A stretch of 39,323 bases of DNA, taken from an uncultured Oscillospiraceae bacterium (GTDB lineage Bacteria > Bacillota > Clostridia > Oscillospirales > Acutalibacteraceae). Location of the stretch: NCBI GenBank assembly GCA_958354085.1, contig CATWUX010000001.1:1-39323 (forward strand), read 5' to 3'. Below the pieces are notes generated by a model, which saw only the letters and a list, made by a program, of their open reading frames with translations, searched no databases and was not told where the DNA came from. The translations under genes and the position numbers were made by a program. Numbering within the stretch: position 1 is the stretch's first letter; each line of letters opens with the position of its first letter. Of this stretch, positions 1 to 8,950 are shown piece by piece.

Positions 1-1
1 T

Positions 2-184
2 ACGGTGATCGATAACTTCACTGACTACGGAAATCAGGTCATGCAATACATTTACAACTATGGCAAAGCGTTGGATTTCTCGTACAGCGCCGCGTTATCC
101 TGGATCTATTTTATACTGGTACTGGCGGTCGTAGGCATTGTCTATGCCTTTGTCAACCGCCGTATCGCCTACACGGTTGATTAG
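2..184 (+). CDS. Sugar ABC transporter permease, C-terminal fragment
   Basis: An open frame enters from the left edge and stops at TAG 182-184, giving about 60 residues. It has a polar stretch, then a hydrophobic membrane segment (SWIYFILVLAVVGIVYAFV) and a short basic tail (NRRIAYTVD). This is the usual end of a MalF/UgpA-type CUT1 permease, whose last helix is followed by a few cytoplasmic residues. The next gene, 12 bases downstream, is a MalG-type permease, so this is very likely the partner subunit of the same importer. The conserved EAA loop lies outside the window, so the assignment rests on the tail and the context. Confidence 0.72.
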   Translation, partial: TVIDNFTDYGNQVMQYIYNYGKALDFSYSAALSWIYFILVLAVVGIVYAFVNRRIAYTVD

Positions 185-196
185 GGGGAACACACG

Positions 197-1189
197 ATGA
201 AATTATCCAAAAGCGCGAAATGGGAAAAATTAGATACTCAGCAAAAGCAGCATGTTCTGCTTCATCACAGTTCCTCCTTGACAGCAAAATTGATCCGTAC
301 AGTTTTTCTGTTCTGCATGTGCTTTGTTGTCCTGTATCCGCTGTTATATATGCTCAGCGTATCGTTCCGGATGCCGTCGGATCTCTATGATCCCACGGTC
401 ATCTGGATCCCGAAGCACTGGACGATCAGCAATTATACCGAAGTGATCCAAGCAATGAACTACGTTTCCACCCTGCTGAGTACCTTTCTCATCGCCACCA
501 TCGCCACACTGCTGAGCGTTGCCAGCTGCGCCATCGTCGGCTATGGTTTTGCCCGTTTTTCATTTCCCGGCCGTAATTTACTGTTTGCGCTGGTGATTTT
601 CACCATCATTATTCCGGCACAGAACATCTCCATCCCGCTCTTCGTACAATACAAGGATTTCGATTTTCTGTGGCTCGGGCAGATCGGCCGTTTGTTCACC
701 GGCAAACCTTTCACCGTTTCGTTGTTGGACTCGCCGCTGGTTTTGTATTTGCCCGCCGCCTTTGGTGTAGGTATCCGTTCCGGTTTGTTCATCTACATTT
801 TCCGACAATTTTTCCGCGGGATGCCCAAGGAATTGGAGGAAGCCGCCTATATTGACGGCTGCGGCGCCATCCGCACTTTTCTGCGTATCATGCTGGTTAA
901 TGCCGGCCCCGCGATCCTGTCTTGCGTTCTGTTTTCTTTTGTATGGTATTGGAACGATTTTTTCTTCACCGGCATGTTTTTTTCCAAGCCAATCACACTC
1001 ACGACGATGCTGGGTTCATTAGCCGATATGCTGCGCTCCTCCGGCAAGGACTTTTATTCCAACCCCTACATCATTGTCGCACAAATGCAGGCTGCTTGTC
1101 TGTTGGTCGTCGCCCCCTTAATCGTTCTCTATGTTTTTCTTCAGCGTTATTTCACGGAAAGCATTGACCGCACCGGCATTGTAGGGTAA
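197..1189 (+). CDS. Carbohydrate ABC transporter permease (MalG/CUT1 type)
   Basis: The 330-residue inner-membrane subunit should form the translocation pore with the preceding permease. It begins with a basic cytoplasmic segment, then has about six membrane helices. The EAA loop that contacts the ATPase is visible around residues 217-245 (EELEEAAYIDGCGAIRTF). A GGGGGAA-like ribosome binding site sits just before ATG 197. No ATPase gene lies nearby, as is common for Firmicute CUT1 importers that share a single MsmX-type ATPase. Its solute-binding protein may lie left of the window or be the lipoprotein at 13807-15141; that pairing is inference. The substrate is not determined by sequence, but the adjacent beta-helix protein suggests an oligosaccharide. 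Confidence 0.93.
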   Translation: MKLSKSAKWEKLDTQQKQHVLLHHSSSLTAKLIRTVFLFCMCFVVLYPLLYMLSVSFRMPSDLYDPTVIWIPKHWTISNYTEVIQAMNYVSTLLSTFLIATIATLLSVASCAIVGYGFARFSFPGRNLLFALVIFTIIIPAQNISIPLFVQYKDFDFLWLGQIGRLFTGKPFTVSLLDSPLVLYLPAAFGVGIRSGLFIYIFRQFFRGMPKELEEAAYIDGCGAIRTFLRIMLVNAGPAILSCVLFSFVWYWNDFFFTGMFFSKPITLTTMLGSLADMLRSSGKDFYSNPYIIVAQMQAACLLVVAPLIVLYVFLQRYFTESIDRTGIVG

Positions 1190-1215
1190 TCTGTTTAAAA
1201 AAGGAGGTTATGTCT

Positions 1216-2481
1216 ATGTCAGAAGATTTTTTCAAAGGCTACGTCAGTGTTCTCGACTTTGGCGCACGCCCCAACAGCTTTGAAGATGATACCGCTGCTT
1301 TTCAGAAAGCCGTATGCGACGGGCGCAGCGTGTATGTCCCCAGCGGTATCTATTTTATCAGTGAGCCATTGCTGCTGACCAATCAAAACTTTGTGGGAGC
1401 GGGCAGCTTTGCCACACAGATTCTCTCGCTTTGCGAAGATCCTTCCCAGCCTATTTTGTATGCAGAACGCACCTGCGTTATAGCGGATATGGCGCTCGGA
1501 TATAAGCCCAACCTTATCACCGGCGAAGAAAAACAAGGCCAGCGCGTCGCTATCTTTACCGTCGGTGAGCTATGGTCTTTGCAGCGCGGTTCTACGATTC
1601 GCAATCTTCGCATTGAAGAATGCGGCACCGGAATTTACAGCCATGATTTGAACGGCCAATTAGGCGGACCATTCAGCGTTCTGTTTGAGTCCTTGGAAAT
1701 TTATAACTTTTCTTTCCGTGGCATAGATTTTACATCCCACAACCGTTCAGGCAATGTTTTGGAAAACATTTATATGTGTTCTGAAAAACCTCATGTGGAT
1801 GCGTTGATCAATCTGCAGGGCGAAGATAGCGAACTGGTCATTCATCAACTGAATCTGGAGCATACTTGCTGCCAAACCGCTTTGCGGTTCACCGACGTAT
1901 ATACCTTTTCGATTTCTTCTCTTCATATTCAAAACATTCAGGTACCCGAAAACGGAAACATTATGGAGCTGCACAATTCCGCAGGGCGTATAGATGCCCT
2001 GAGTATCTATTATCTCCCTGTCGCCTTTCCCGATATTCATCTGATCTGGCTTGGGGATGGTATATACGATCAGCATATTCCGGAACAGCCATGTCCCAAT
2101 ACCGTCTGCAAACTTTGGATCGGACAGCTGCACATTAAAGGAATCAACGATCCCACCAAGCAACGTCCGGATTGTCATTACGGTATGGATCAATATCGCG
2201 AGCTGCGTTTTTCCTTTTTTTACCGTCCCGAAAACGCACTGGGTGATTATCGGGTTCATGTGGAAGATTATATTTGGTACTCTTTTAAAAATGACTGGGA
2301 ATTCTATGAAACGATGCCTCGTGACCCCCACGGCCGCATTCAATTCACCAAGCTGGGTGAACTGCCGCTGAGCGGGCCGACCGATCAGCGGCCGACCAAC
2401 CGGCTATGCCCGTACTGTACCGGTTATTTTGATACCGATCTAAACCGTCATCTGGTCTATGACGGACAGTGCTGGAAATGA
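1216..2481 (+). CDS. Right-handed beta-helix protein, pectate lyase superfamily (PF12708-like)
   Basis: The protein has about 421 residues. Its start carries the hallmark of the Pectate_lyase_3/GH28-like N-terminal segment: VLDFGARPNSFEDDTAAFQKA, that is, a D-GA--(N/D)---DT-A---A pattern. It is followed by short beta-rich rungs with N/G turns (for example residues 130-250). This fold occurs in polygalacturonases, epimerases and lyases, so the reaction is uncertain. There is no signal peptide, so it should be cytoplasmic and act on imported oligosaccharide. AAGGAGG at 1201-1207 lies only 2 bases from ATG 1210 but 8 bases from ATG 1216, so 1216 is preferred. It sits 26 bases after the permease and overlaps or abuts the regulator downstream, consistent with one operon. 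Confidence 0.8.
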   Translation: MSEDFFKGYVSVLDFGARPNSFEDDTAAFQKAVCDGRSVYVPSGIYFISEPLLLTNQNFVGAGSFATQILSLCEDPSQPILYAERTCVIADMALGYKPNLITGEEKQGQRVAIFTVGELWSLQRGSTIRNLRIEECGTGIYSHDLNGQLGGPFSVLFESLEIYNFSFRGIDFTSHNRSGNVLENIYMCSEKPHVDALINLQGEDSELVIHQLNLEHTCCQTALRFTDVYTFSISSLHIQNIQVPENGNIMELHNSAGRIDALSIYYLPVAFPDIHLIWLGDGIYDQHIPEQPCPNTVCKLWIGQLHIKGINDPTKQRPDCHYGMDQYRELRFSFFYRPENALGDYRVHVEDYIWYSFKNDWEFYETMPRDPHGRIQFTKLGELPLSGPTDQRPTNRLCPYCTGYFDTDLNRHLVYDGQCWK

Positions 2482-2498
2482 CGGACGGAGGAGTTTAT

Positions 2499-3374
2499 GT
2501 GAAAGTCAATTTAAATGAAAAATGGCAGGCTGTGTTGGAATGTTTCTCCTCGGCTGCCAGGCTGGATATTCTCCGGCTGCTTGCAGAGCAACCGCTGAAC
2601 ATTTCCGAATTGGCAGATCGCTTGTGCATATCCTCCCCTGTCGTTACGCGACATGTCGCACGTCTGGAAAACGCCGGATTGGTAACCTCTCGCATGATGC
2701 CCGGAAAGCGCGGGATCAAAAAAGTATGTGTATTGTGCGAACAGCAATTGATCATTGACTTAACCTGCGAAGATACTCCCCCGGCGGCCAACGCTTCAGC
2801 CGTTCTTCCCCTTGGCGCCTATGTTACAGCCAACGTTACCGCTCCATGCGGTTTGATGGCGGCCGGGCGTACACTGGGGCTGCAAAACGATCCCCGCTAT
2901 TTTCAAAATCCGGAGCGTCAGACGGCGGATATGCTTTGGTTCTCTTCGGGAACACTCAACTACATATTGCCGGATACGTTATCCTTGATCTGCAAGAACC
3001 TGGAAATTCAATTTTGGATGTGCTGTAAAACCTATTTTCATCAAAATGTCAGCCAGCTCTCCTTAACCTTCTCCTGCGGAGATTCCACAATCTGTACTGT
3101 CAGCGAAACCGTTCACGCTTCTTCGGAAGATAGTCCGGCGGGACATACACAGGCAGTTACACCTTTGGACATTCACGGCGAAAAACGCGTTCTCCGTATT
3201 ACAGAAACCGGTACATGGTATAATCAGGAGCGTGTTTCGGATTTCAGCAGTGCGGATCTATCCAGACCGCGTCTGTCATTGACCATATCCAGTAGCTCCC
3301 GTAATAACTTATTTTATCTCTTCGGCCACAACGGTACCGGATTTCTTCTGCAAACCGACCGTGTAAATGAATAA
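2499..3374 (+). CDS. ArsR-type winged-helix regulator with large C-terminal beta domain
   Basis: The first roughly 80 residues form an ArsR-like winged helix: SSAARLDILRLLAEQPLNIS, then ELADRLCISSPVVTRHVARL as the recognition helix, then GLVTSRMMPGKRG as the wing. ArsR metal sensors are about 100 residues; here about 190 more follow, with DPRYFQNPER and a LWFSSGTLNY segment and then alternating beta strands, resembling a jelly-roll or carbohydrate-binding sandwich. I recall similar long ArsR-like regulators next to glycosidase genes in Bacillus and Paenibacillus, so sugar sensing is a reasonable inference. GGAGGAG at 2487-2493 is correctly spaced from GTG 2499. An in-frame ATG at 2478 overlaps the upstream stop but lies upstream of that site. 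The stop codon lies inside the terminator stem. Confidence 0.82.
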   Translation: MKVNLNEKWQAVLECFSSAARLDILRLLAEQPLNISELADRLCISSPVVTRHVARLENAGLVTSRMMPGKRGIKKVCVLCEQQLIIDLTCEDTPPAANASAVLPLGAYVTANVTAPCGLMAAGRTLGLQNDPRYFQNPERQTADMLWFSSGTLNYILPDTLSLICKNLEIQFWMCCKTYFHQNVSQLSLTFSCGDSTICTVSETVHASSEDSPAGHTQAVTPLDIHGEKRVLRITETGTWYNQERVSDFSSADLSRPRLSLTISSSSRNNLFYLFGHNGTGFLLQTDRVNE

Positions 3375-3428
3375 AAATATCTCCGGCAAACGTATTATGG
3401 CGTTTGCCGGAGATATTTTTATTCATTT
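3365..3428. terminator. Bidirectional terminator with perfect 28-bp stem
   Basis: Arms 3365-3392 and 3401-3428 are exact reverse complements around an 8-base loop (tattatgg). The core is CTCCGGCAAACG with A-rich and T-rich flanks, so both strands end in a U-run. It separates the convergent regulator gene and GH2 gene. The left arm includes the regulator's TAA stop. Confidence 0.93.
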
Positions 3429-3436
3429 TACCACGG

Positions 3437-5680
3437 TCAGCATAACACCGATGCACCGTACAACAAAACCGCATATGGCTTTTGCACCCTCACGCAAAGT
3501 GAGGTCAGCGGCACTTGCGTCGGAAGCGAGATACGCAGCATCTGGATACGGTACAGCTCCGAAGTCTCATTCCAGCAAAGATCAATAACGGGTACGATTG
3601 CCGCACCGCGCGGATCAATACGGGTTGCGCTGCGCAGGCAGTGTACCGTCGCAATTTCTATGCCATTGCGCAGCGGAACGGTCTGAATGGTACCATCTGC
3701 AAATGTTAAGCGATATTCTCCCACCGTGTCTCCTTGCTTCCCAAATACCGGATAACCATCCGTCATGGAAGCCTGCCCGATCACATACAACTCCCGCGCG
3801 GCCGGGGCGGACAAGGCTATCTCCAGTTCTCCGGTGTTTGCATTAGCCACGAGCGGACGGCCGGCGCGAATCTGCACCGGCAGATGTCCCAGCTGTCTCA
3901 AAGGCTCCGGAATAACCGGCCCGTAATCCATATGCCACCACTTATCACAATAATCAATCCGCATATCCAAATAGCGGCGCACTTCGTAATCCCACGCCTG
4001 CTGCTGTCCGTCCAATTCTGCCGGATCCGGCAGTTCAACCGGGACATACCGGTTTCCCGGCGTTCCCACTCCGTAAATTTGAGCCCGGCACTGAGGCGCT
4101 TCCTCACAGGTATTGTGCTGCGTCATAACCTCGCGCAGCACCGTCATCGCCACCCGCGGACGGCGCTGCATATCGCAAAGCCCTTCGACCGTGATACCAT
4201 TTTGGCACCCTGCGCCCGGCTGACGGTTACGCTCATAGTAATCGGCAAAAACCCAATGGCAAGCGCCGGCCAACACAGGCTCCGTATCCGGGTTATTCCA
4301 CATGCGGAAAAATTCTTTGCAAAAGCGGCGCATCAATGCCGGATTATCCAGTACATAATAACCGCCCCACTCGGTAAATAACAGCGGTTTGTCATTTAGA
4401 TATTCACACAATCCCTGAATACTCTGCCACGGTACAATATACTGCCGTCCGGGACTGACACCGCCTGTAATCAGATCCAGCTCCGCGCCATAAGGATGAT
4501 AGGTATAAAAATCACAGTCCGCCTTATCGAACAGCGTCTTGGTCTGGAACTTATCCATGCAATTCGCACCCGAAACGCAGCGGCTGGGATCCAGCCGGCG
4601 TACTGTTTTCACAGCATCTACAATAAAGCTTTCCGTAAGCTCACATTCATTAAATGTCAGCCAAAATGCGACGGATACATGGCTGCGATCCCGCCGAATC
4701 ACACGTTCCATGACCTCCATGCCGCGCGCCAGCATAGCGGTGTCCTCCATTTTCACCCACCAATATCCGGGCTCTTCGCTCACTAACAAACCGAGTTTAT
4801 CGGCCCATTCCAGCACCCGGCGGTCATGGGGATAATGTACTAACCGCACATAGTTCAGACCCGCATCCTTTATCATACGCATATCTCGTTCAATCTGGAA
4901 ATCGGATTGCGTATGGCCGTCGGCATCGCCTTGCAGATCGTGCCGGCAGGAACCCATCAAAAACAGCGGCTGTCCGTTTAAATAAAAACGTTTTCCTTTG
5001 ACAGAAAATTCCTTAAATCCCACTTGGCGTATGTCTGTATGCGAGCCTACGGTCGTAAAAAGTGTATACAGCTCCGGTGAATCCGGACTCCATAGCCGCG
5101 GGTTTACAACCTCCATAGACAATACGGTTACGCCGTTTTGCGTATGTCCGCTTGCCTGCGCTATCGGCACGCCATCCTTCTCCAGATAGGCTTCCACCGG
5201 CGCATCGCCGCCTCGAAGGGAGATTTCCGCTTTGGCATGTGCCAAAGTATAGTCATTTTCAAAGGACACATGAAAAAATACATCCTCCACCGATACCGGC
5301 GGAACATACCGTATAGATACATCCCGTATAATGCCGCTGTAATTGCACCAACCGTTCATCGGCCCGAATACGGCGTCAATATCCAGCAGCGATACCTCCA
5401 GAGTATTCTCTCCTTCATGCACCAAATCGCTGATATCATAAGTATACTCCACATATGGCTCCATACGGGACAGCGTATGTCCATTGACCGTCGGCACACC
5501 TTCATAGCAAATGCCTTCAAAAGTCAACAAAATGCATTCGCCCTCTGTATTATCCACCATAAAGGATGTGCGGTATAAACACTGCCCGGTAGGAGGATAG
5601 GAACCGGGAACTTTACGTTTTTCAAAGGGTGCGCCCGGAATCGCAAAATCCCATAATCCCGCTAAGGACTGTATTTTCAT
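3437..5680 (-). CDS. Glycoside hydrolase family 2 protein (beta-galactosidase/glucuronidase-like)
   Basis: The 747-residue protein has no signal peptide, so it is probably cytoplasmic. Order of domains: sugar-binding jelly roll (about 1-125, opening LAGLWDF), immunoglobulin-like domain (about 130-225), TIM barrel (about 230-530), and a C-terminal beta domain after about residue 600. The barrel shows the GH2 signatures: GSCRHDLQGDADG near 243-255, the acid/base in LTFNECE (N344-E345), and the nucleophile in LLFTEWGG (E437). The exact sugar is unclear; GH2 includes beta-galactosidases, beta-glucuronidases and beta-mannosidases. The C-terminal domain (about 620-700) is not one I can name. The gene starts at ATG 5680 with AAGGAG well placed upstream, and lies 83 bases after a terminator, so it may be read through or use a promoter I did not find. 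Confidence 0.93.
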   Translation of the reverse strand: MKIQSLAGLWDFAIPGAPFEKRKVPGSYPPTGQCLYRTSFMVDNTEGECILLTFEGICYEGVPTVNGHTLSRMEPYVEYTYDISDLVHEGENTLEVSLLDIDAVFGPMNGWCNYSGIIRDVSIRYVPPVSVEDVFFHVSFENDYTLAHAKAEISLRGGDAPVEAYLEKDGVPIAQASGHTQNGVTVLSMEVVNPRLWSPDSPELYTLFTTVGSHTDIRQVGFKEFSVKGKRFYLNGQPLFLMGSCRHDLQGDADGHTQSDFQIERDMRMIKDAGLNYVRLVHYPHDRRVLEWADKLGLLVSEEPGYWWVKMEDTAMLARGMEVMERVIRRDRSHVSVAFWLTFNECELTESFIVDAVKTVRRLDPSRCVSGANCMDKFQTKTLFDKADCDFYTYHPYGAELDLITGGVSPGRQYIVPWQSIQGLCEYLNDKPLLFTEWGGYYVLDNPALMRRFCKEFFRMWNNPDTEPVLAGACHWVFADYYERNRQPGAGCQNGITVEGLCDMQRRPRVAMTVLREVMTQHNTCEEAPQCRAQIYGVGTPGNRYVPVELPDPAELDGQQQAWDYEVRRYLDMRIDYCDKWWHMDYGPVIPEPLRQLGHLPVQIRAGRPLVANANTGELEIALSAPAARELYVIGQASMTDGYPVFGKQGDTVGEYRLTFADGTIQTVPLRNGIEIATVHCLRSATRIDPRGAAIVPVIDLCWNETSELYRIQMLRISLPTQVPLTSLCVRVQKPYAVLLYGASVLC

Positions 5681-5708
5681 ACTTTTTCTCCTTATACTGC
5701 TGTTTCAA

Positions 5709-5742
5709 GAAAAAAGGAACACATATCTGTGTTCCTTTTTTC
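5709..5742 (-). terminator. Terminator after the VPETG surface protein gene
   Basis: Perfect 15-bp arms 5709-5723 and 5728-5742 surround a 4-base loop. Both ends are A/T-rich, giving a U-tract on either strand. It lies between the surface protein gene ending at 5764 and the GH2 gene starting at 5680, both on the minus strand. Confidence 0.9.
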
Positions 5743-5763
5743 AAAACTTCACTCGCAATAAAA

Positions 5764-7260
5764 TTATTTCGTCTTGTTACGACTGGATACGGCAATGGCT
5801 GCCGCACCGGCCAGAAGCGCCAGTGCCGGAATTACCAGCGAAGCGGCACCGGTCTCCGGAACCTCGGGCGTACCGGCGGTCGTGGCGTTCGCGGCCGTGG
5901 TTGCAGCGGTGCTGCTGCTTGGCTCCGCAGTCTGCGTATAGCCGGGAATAATATCCTCAAAGACCGCATTGTATACTTTCAGATCGGTAACCACAGCGTC
6001 TACACGATCCCACGTAGTAAACTTGACACCAACCGACGCCGGGCCGTAATTTTCATTGGTTTCGGTATAACGCAATGTGGGGGTAGCCGGAAGTGCCGCG
6101 CCGTCTTCAAAGAAATACACGTTGAGCGTCGTATTGCTCTCGCCGACCATTCTCTGAATCGTCATCCGATAGGTTTTATTGGCATCCAAAACCGGCAGCT
6201 CCTCACCGGCGACATATTTCCAGTCAGGACTGTTCGGTTTATTCCCTTTATACAAGGTCAGAGCATAATCGGTATCCATGACACCACCGCTGTTTCCGCT
6301 GGCTGCGTCGCCGCCCTCAACGCGGAGCTGATAACCGCCCCAAGGGTTGCAATCCCAGCTGTCCAGATATAGAATCAACTGCGCCCAACTGCCCAGATCC
6401 TTGACCTTCAGCTTGTAATCAACCGTCAAATTCTTACCATACCATGATTCCTGTCCCTGCGGGATATAGGCAACGCCGTCCTCCCAAGAAGCATTGCCGG
6501 CGCTCTGAATATTCAGCGGACCGGCTTCAGATACCTTCGGCACCGTTACATCGGCGGTTTTCACTGCGACCTCGTAGTTATACAGCTTCAAATCAGTGAC
6601 CGACGCATCAATGCGATCCCATGAAGCAAATTTCACGCCTGCGGATCCGCCGCCGTAACTGGCATTATCCACCTCATACGTCAGCGTTGCCTTTTCCGGG
6701 ATACCCGCGCTCTTTTCAAAAAACCAAACCTTCAGCGTTGTGTTGGTCTCGCCTATCACGCGCTGGACAATCACACGGTAATCCTTGGATGTGTCCACGG
6801 CGCTCAAAGCCGTACCGGCTTTGAATACCCAGTCCGCATCCGGTTTTCCTCCCTTGTAGAGCGTCACAGCATAATCGCCATCCACAGCATTACCGCTATT
6901 GCCATAGGCCGCGTCGCCGCCCTCCAAACGAATTTGATATCCGCCCCAAGGATTGGAATCCCAGCTGTCTATGTACATAATCAGCTGCGCCCATTCGCCC
7001 TGATCTTTGATTTTCAGATCAAAGCTGACCGTCAAATTCTTTTCATACTGTTTGAACTCATCATCGGTTTTGGAAACATACTGCTCGCCCGCATCCCAAC
7101 CAGCGCCCCCGGCGCTTTTAATTTCGATAGGACCGGCAATCGTTTTGGTCGGGTTTACGCCGGCTTCGTCAATGCCCGGTACAGCAGTTGCCGAGACTCC
7201 AATACACAGCAGCGTACTCAGCATTATCACAGACAGAAGTATTGCTAGAATTTTTTTCAT
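5764..7260 (-). CDS. Surface protein with two LamG-like repeats and sortase-type tail
   Basis: The 498-residue precursor starts with a clear signal peptide (MKKILAILLSVIMLSTLLCIGVSATA). Two homologous domains of about 200 residues follow, roughly 25-225 and 235-430. Each contains an INxxGGYQIRLEGGDAA-like segment (NPWGGYQ-R-EGGDAA) and a closing VKF-(T/S)WDR(I/V)DA-VTDLK-YN. They look like concanavalin/laminin-G beta-sandwiches and probably bind glycan. After a Ser/Thr/Ala-rich linker, VPETGAAS, a hydrophobic helix and the basic tail SRNKTK form a variant of the LPxTG sorting signal, so it is likely linked to the cell wall. ATG 7260 is chosen because AAAGGATG precedes it and the signal peptide begins there. 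It is flanked by its own promoter and terminator. Confidence 0.85.
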   Translation of the reverse strand: MKKILAILLSVIMLSTLLCIGVSATAVPGIDEAGVNPTKTIAGPIEIKSAGGAGWDAGEQYVSKTDDEFKQYEKNLTVSFDLKIKDQGEWAQLIMYIDSWDSNPWGGYQIRLEGGDAAYGNSGNAVDGDYAVTLYKGGKPDADWVFKAGTALSAVDTSKDYRVIVQRVIGETNTTLKVWFFEKSAGIPEKATLTYEVDNASYGGGSAGVKFASWDRIDASVTDLKLYNYEVAVKTADVTVPKVSEAGPLNIQSAGNASWEDGVAYIPQGQESWYGKNLTVDYKLKVKDLGSWAQLILYLDSWDCNPWGGYQLRVEGGDAASGNSGGVMDTDYALTLYKGNKPNSPDWKYVAGEELPVLDANKTYRMTIQRMVGESNTTLNVYFFEDGAALPATPTLRYTETNENYGPASVGVKFTTWDRVDAVVTDLKVYNAVFEDIIPGYTQTAEPSSSTAATTAANATTAGTPEVPETGAASLVIPALALLAGAAAIAVSSRNKTK

Positions 7261-7299
7261 TTCTCTCATCCTTTCTGTTTTCCTATTGTTGCTGCTTTC

Positions 7300-7328
7300 A
7301 GTATACAAAACCATAAGCGCGAAATCAA
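7300..7328 (-). promoter_or_regulatory. Sigma-A-type promoter for the VPETG surface protein gene
   Basis: On the minus strand TTGATT (7323-7328) and TATACT (7300-7305) are separated by 17 bases. The leader to ATG 7260 is about 30 bases. Upstream, 7374-7389 holds a short hairpin (AACAGC-attc-GCTGTT) with AT-rich flanks, which might be a weak terminator for the sialidase-fold operon. The rest of 7329-7501 is AT-rich and shows no gene. Confidence 0.7.
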
Positions 7329-7501
7329 GGGAACAAACGCGTCCTTTTAAGGCACCTTTTCACATTTATAATAAACAGCATTCGCTGTTAATATGAAAAA
7401 TATATAATTTTTCTTCGCTTTTTAATACCCTATATGAAAAAGTAGTCTTTTCTTGGTATTGGAACAATTGCGCCGCTTTCATCGCTGTGCGTAAAAGGCG
7501 A

Positions 7502-8950
7502 TCAGGACTTTTTTTTCGGTTTGAGAACCGCCACGCCTATACAGACCAGCACGATGCTCAGCACAATCACAACTCCCGCCACAATAAAGACCGTATACAG
7601 AACGCTGTTCCCGGTACCGTTCAGCGTTGCTGTCGGTGATGTTTCCGAAGACAAAGGCGCCGTGGTAAGCGTTGCGTTGTTTTCACCGCTTGTTGTCGGA
7701 GCAGCTTGAACAAAGGTCGGTGTATTCTCCGGGAGTGATGCTGCACCTTCCATCCATTCCACCATTGCGCATACCAGTTTTGCATGATCCTTCACGTTGG
7801 GATCCTGCGGATTGTTAATCGCATACATGACCTTGCCATCCGCGCTGAACGCCATTGCGTTGCTGTATCCGCCATGATCCAGACTCGTGCGGTAAGGGAT
7901 AACATGCGGCGTTGTGCTCCAGGTTTTTCCCTTATCGGTGCTCAAGAAATAGTCAGTACCGGTTTTGCTGCTGCCCATACGCATAAACGTACCGCTGACA
8001 ATCAGCGTACCATCCGCACCGCCAACCGGTGTCCAAGCACAATACGGCGCAGAGCCCATGGCCTTTCCATCCACGCTGACAATTTCCGTTCCCAACCATT
8101 TGGGATCGCCCCAATCCAGTCCATCTTTAGAGGTGCGATACGTGACCGGATTATTGTTTTTGATTTCGTCATTGACCATCTCGTAGGTCATGAAATATGT
8201 GCCGTCGCCCAAACGTGTCACCACCGGCATGCCGGGTCGATCAGACTGACGCTCGGAAGCAACCACATCCACCGCCTCTCCCCAGGTGCGCCCATCCGCG
8301 GATACCTTATATACGATTTTCTGTGAATGTACAGTATTTTCCGTTGAATCGGAATAATAGCATACCAGCCGTCCATCGTCCAACTGAATCAGAAATGGCT
8401 CCCACACACCGGTCTCCAGGCCGCCGCCAACGGCAATGGTCACACCCTTTTCAAAGGTTTCACCGCCATCCTTACTGGCATACAATCGAATCGCCGACTG
8501 TTTGGCATGCGCGCTGTCAATCGAACAGGCGGCCAAAAAAATCGTACCGGCCGGATACTCCCCGCACGCGGCAGGCAGTTCAAACAAGGTCGGCTGCCAT
8601 TCAGAGCTGATTGCAGCCACCGTATCCTGTACAAAATTGATCTGAACCCATGTTTTTCCCTGATCTGCACTGCGGTAAATGGGATAGCCGGGCTGATAGG
8701 TCTCCAAACCGGCAGTGGCTTCTTCGCTGGTCGCCAGCAATACGTTGTTCTGTCCCAGCTGCGAGTGCTGCAGCACGATAACGCGGGGATACCCGATGCC
8801 GCAGCCCCACCACAAATCGCCGGAATAGGCTATGTCCGTTTGATATTTCGCGGTCAGTATAGTTTCCCCCGATACACGGCACGCTGAAAATATCAATACC
8901 AATAAAGCGATCATCCCCCCGCCAAAACGGGACATAACAGTTTTTTTCAT
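7502..8950 (-). CDS. Membrane-anchored sialidase-fold (GH93-like) glycosidase, third of the tandem trio
   Basis: The 482-residue precursor has an N-terminal signal segment (residues 1-25), a six-bladed propeller domain and, after a Thr/Ser-rich linker, a C-terminal helix with a PKKKS tail that should hold it in the membrane. Five Asp-box-like motifs are visible: SADQGKTW, SKDGGETF, SADGRTW, SKDGLDW and STDKGKTW. TGVWEPFL and, 73 residues later, the Glu of YFMTYEM match the spacing I remember for the GH93 catalytic pair, and SDRPGMPVVTR is shared with its neighbours. The GH33 FRIP motif is absent, so exo-arabinanase-like activity is likelier than sialidase. The start overlaps the previous stop by four bases (8947-8950), implying coupled translation. 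Confidence 0.82.
   Translation of the reverse strand: MKKTVMSRFGGGMIALLVLIFSACRVSGETILTAKYQTDIAYSGDLWWGCGIGYPRVIVLQHSQLGQNNVLLATSEEATAGLETYQPGYPIYRSADQGKTWVQINFVQDTVAAISSEWQPTLFELPAACGEYPAGTIFLAACSIDSAHAKQSAIRLYASKDGGETFEKGVTIAVGGGLETGVWEPFLIQLDDGRLVCYYSDSTENTVHSQKIVYKVSADGRTWGEAVDVVASERQSDRPGMPVVTRLGDGTYFMTYEMVNDEIKNNNPVTYRTSKDGLDWGDPKWLGTEIVSVDGKAMGSAPYCAWTPVGGADGTLIVSGTFMRMGSSKTGTDYFLSTDKGKTWSTTPHVIPYRTSLDHGGYSNAMAFSADGKVMYAINNPQDPNVKDHAKLVCAMVEWMEGAASLPENTPTFVQAAPTTSGENNATLTTAPLSSETSPTATLNGTGNSVLYTVFIVAGVVIVLSIVLVCIGVAVLKPKKKS

Noticed and set aside
7374..7389. AACAGC-attc-GCTGTT hairpin as a firm terminator of the sialidase-fold operon.
   Set aside because: The stem is only 6 bp and lacks a clean U-run; it is mentioned only as a weak possibility.
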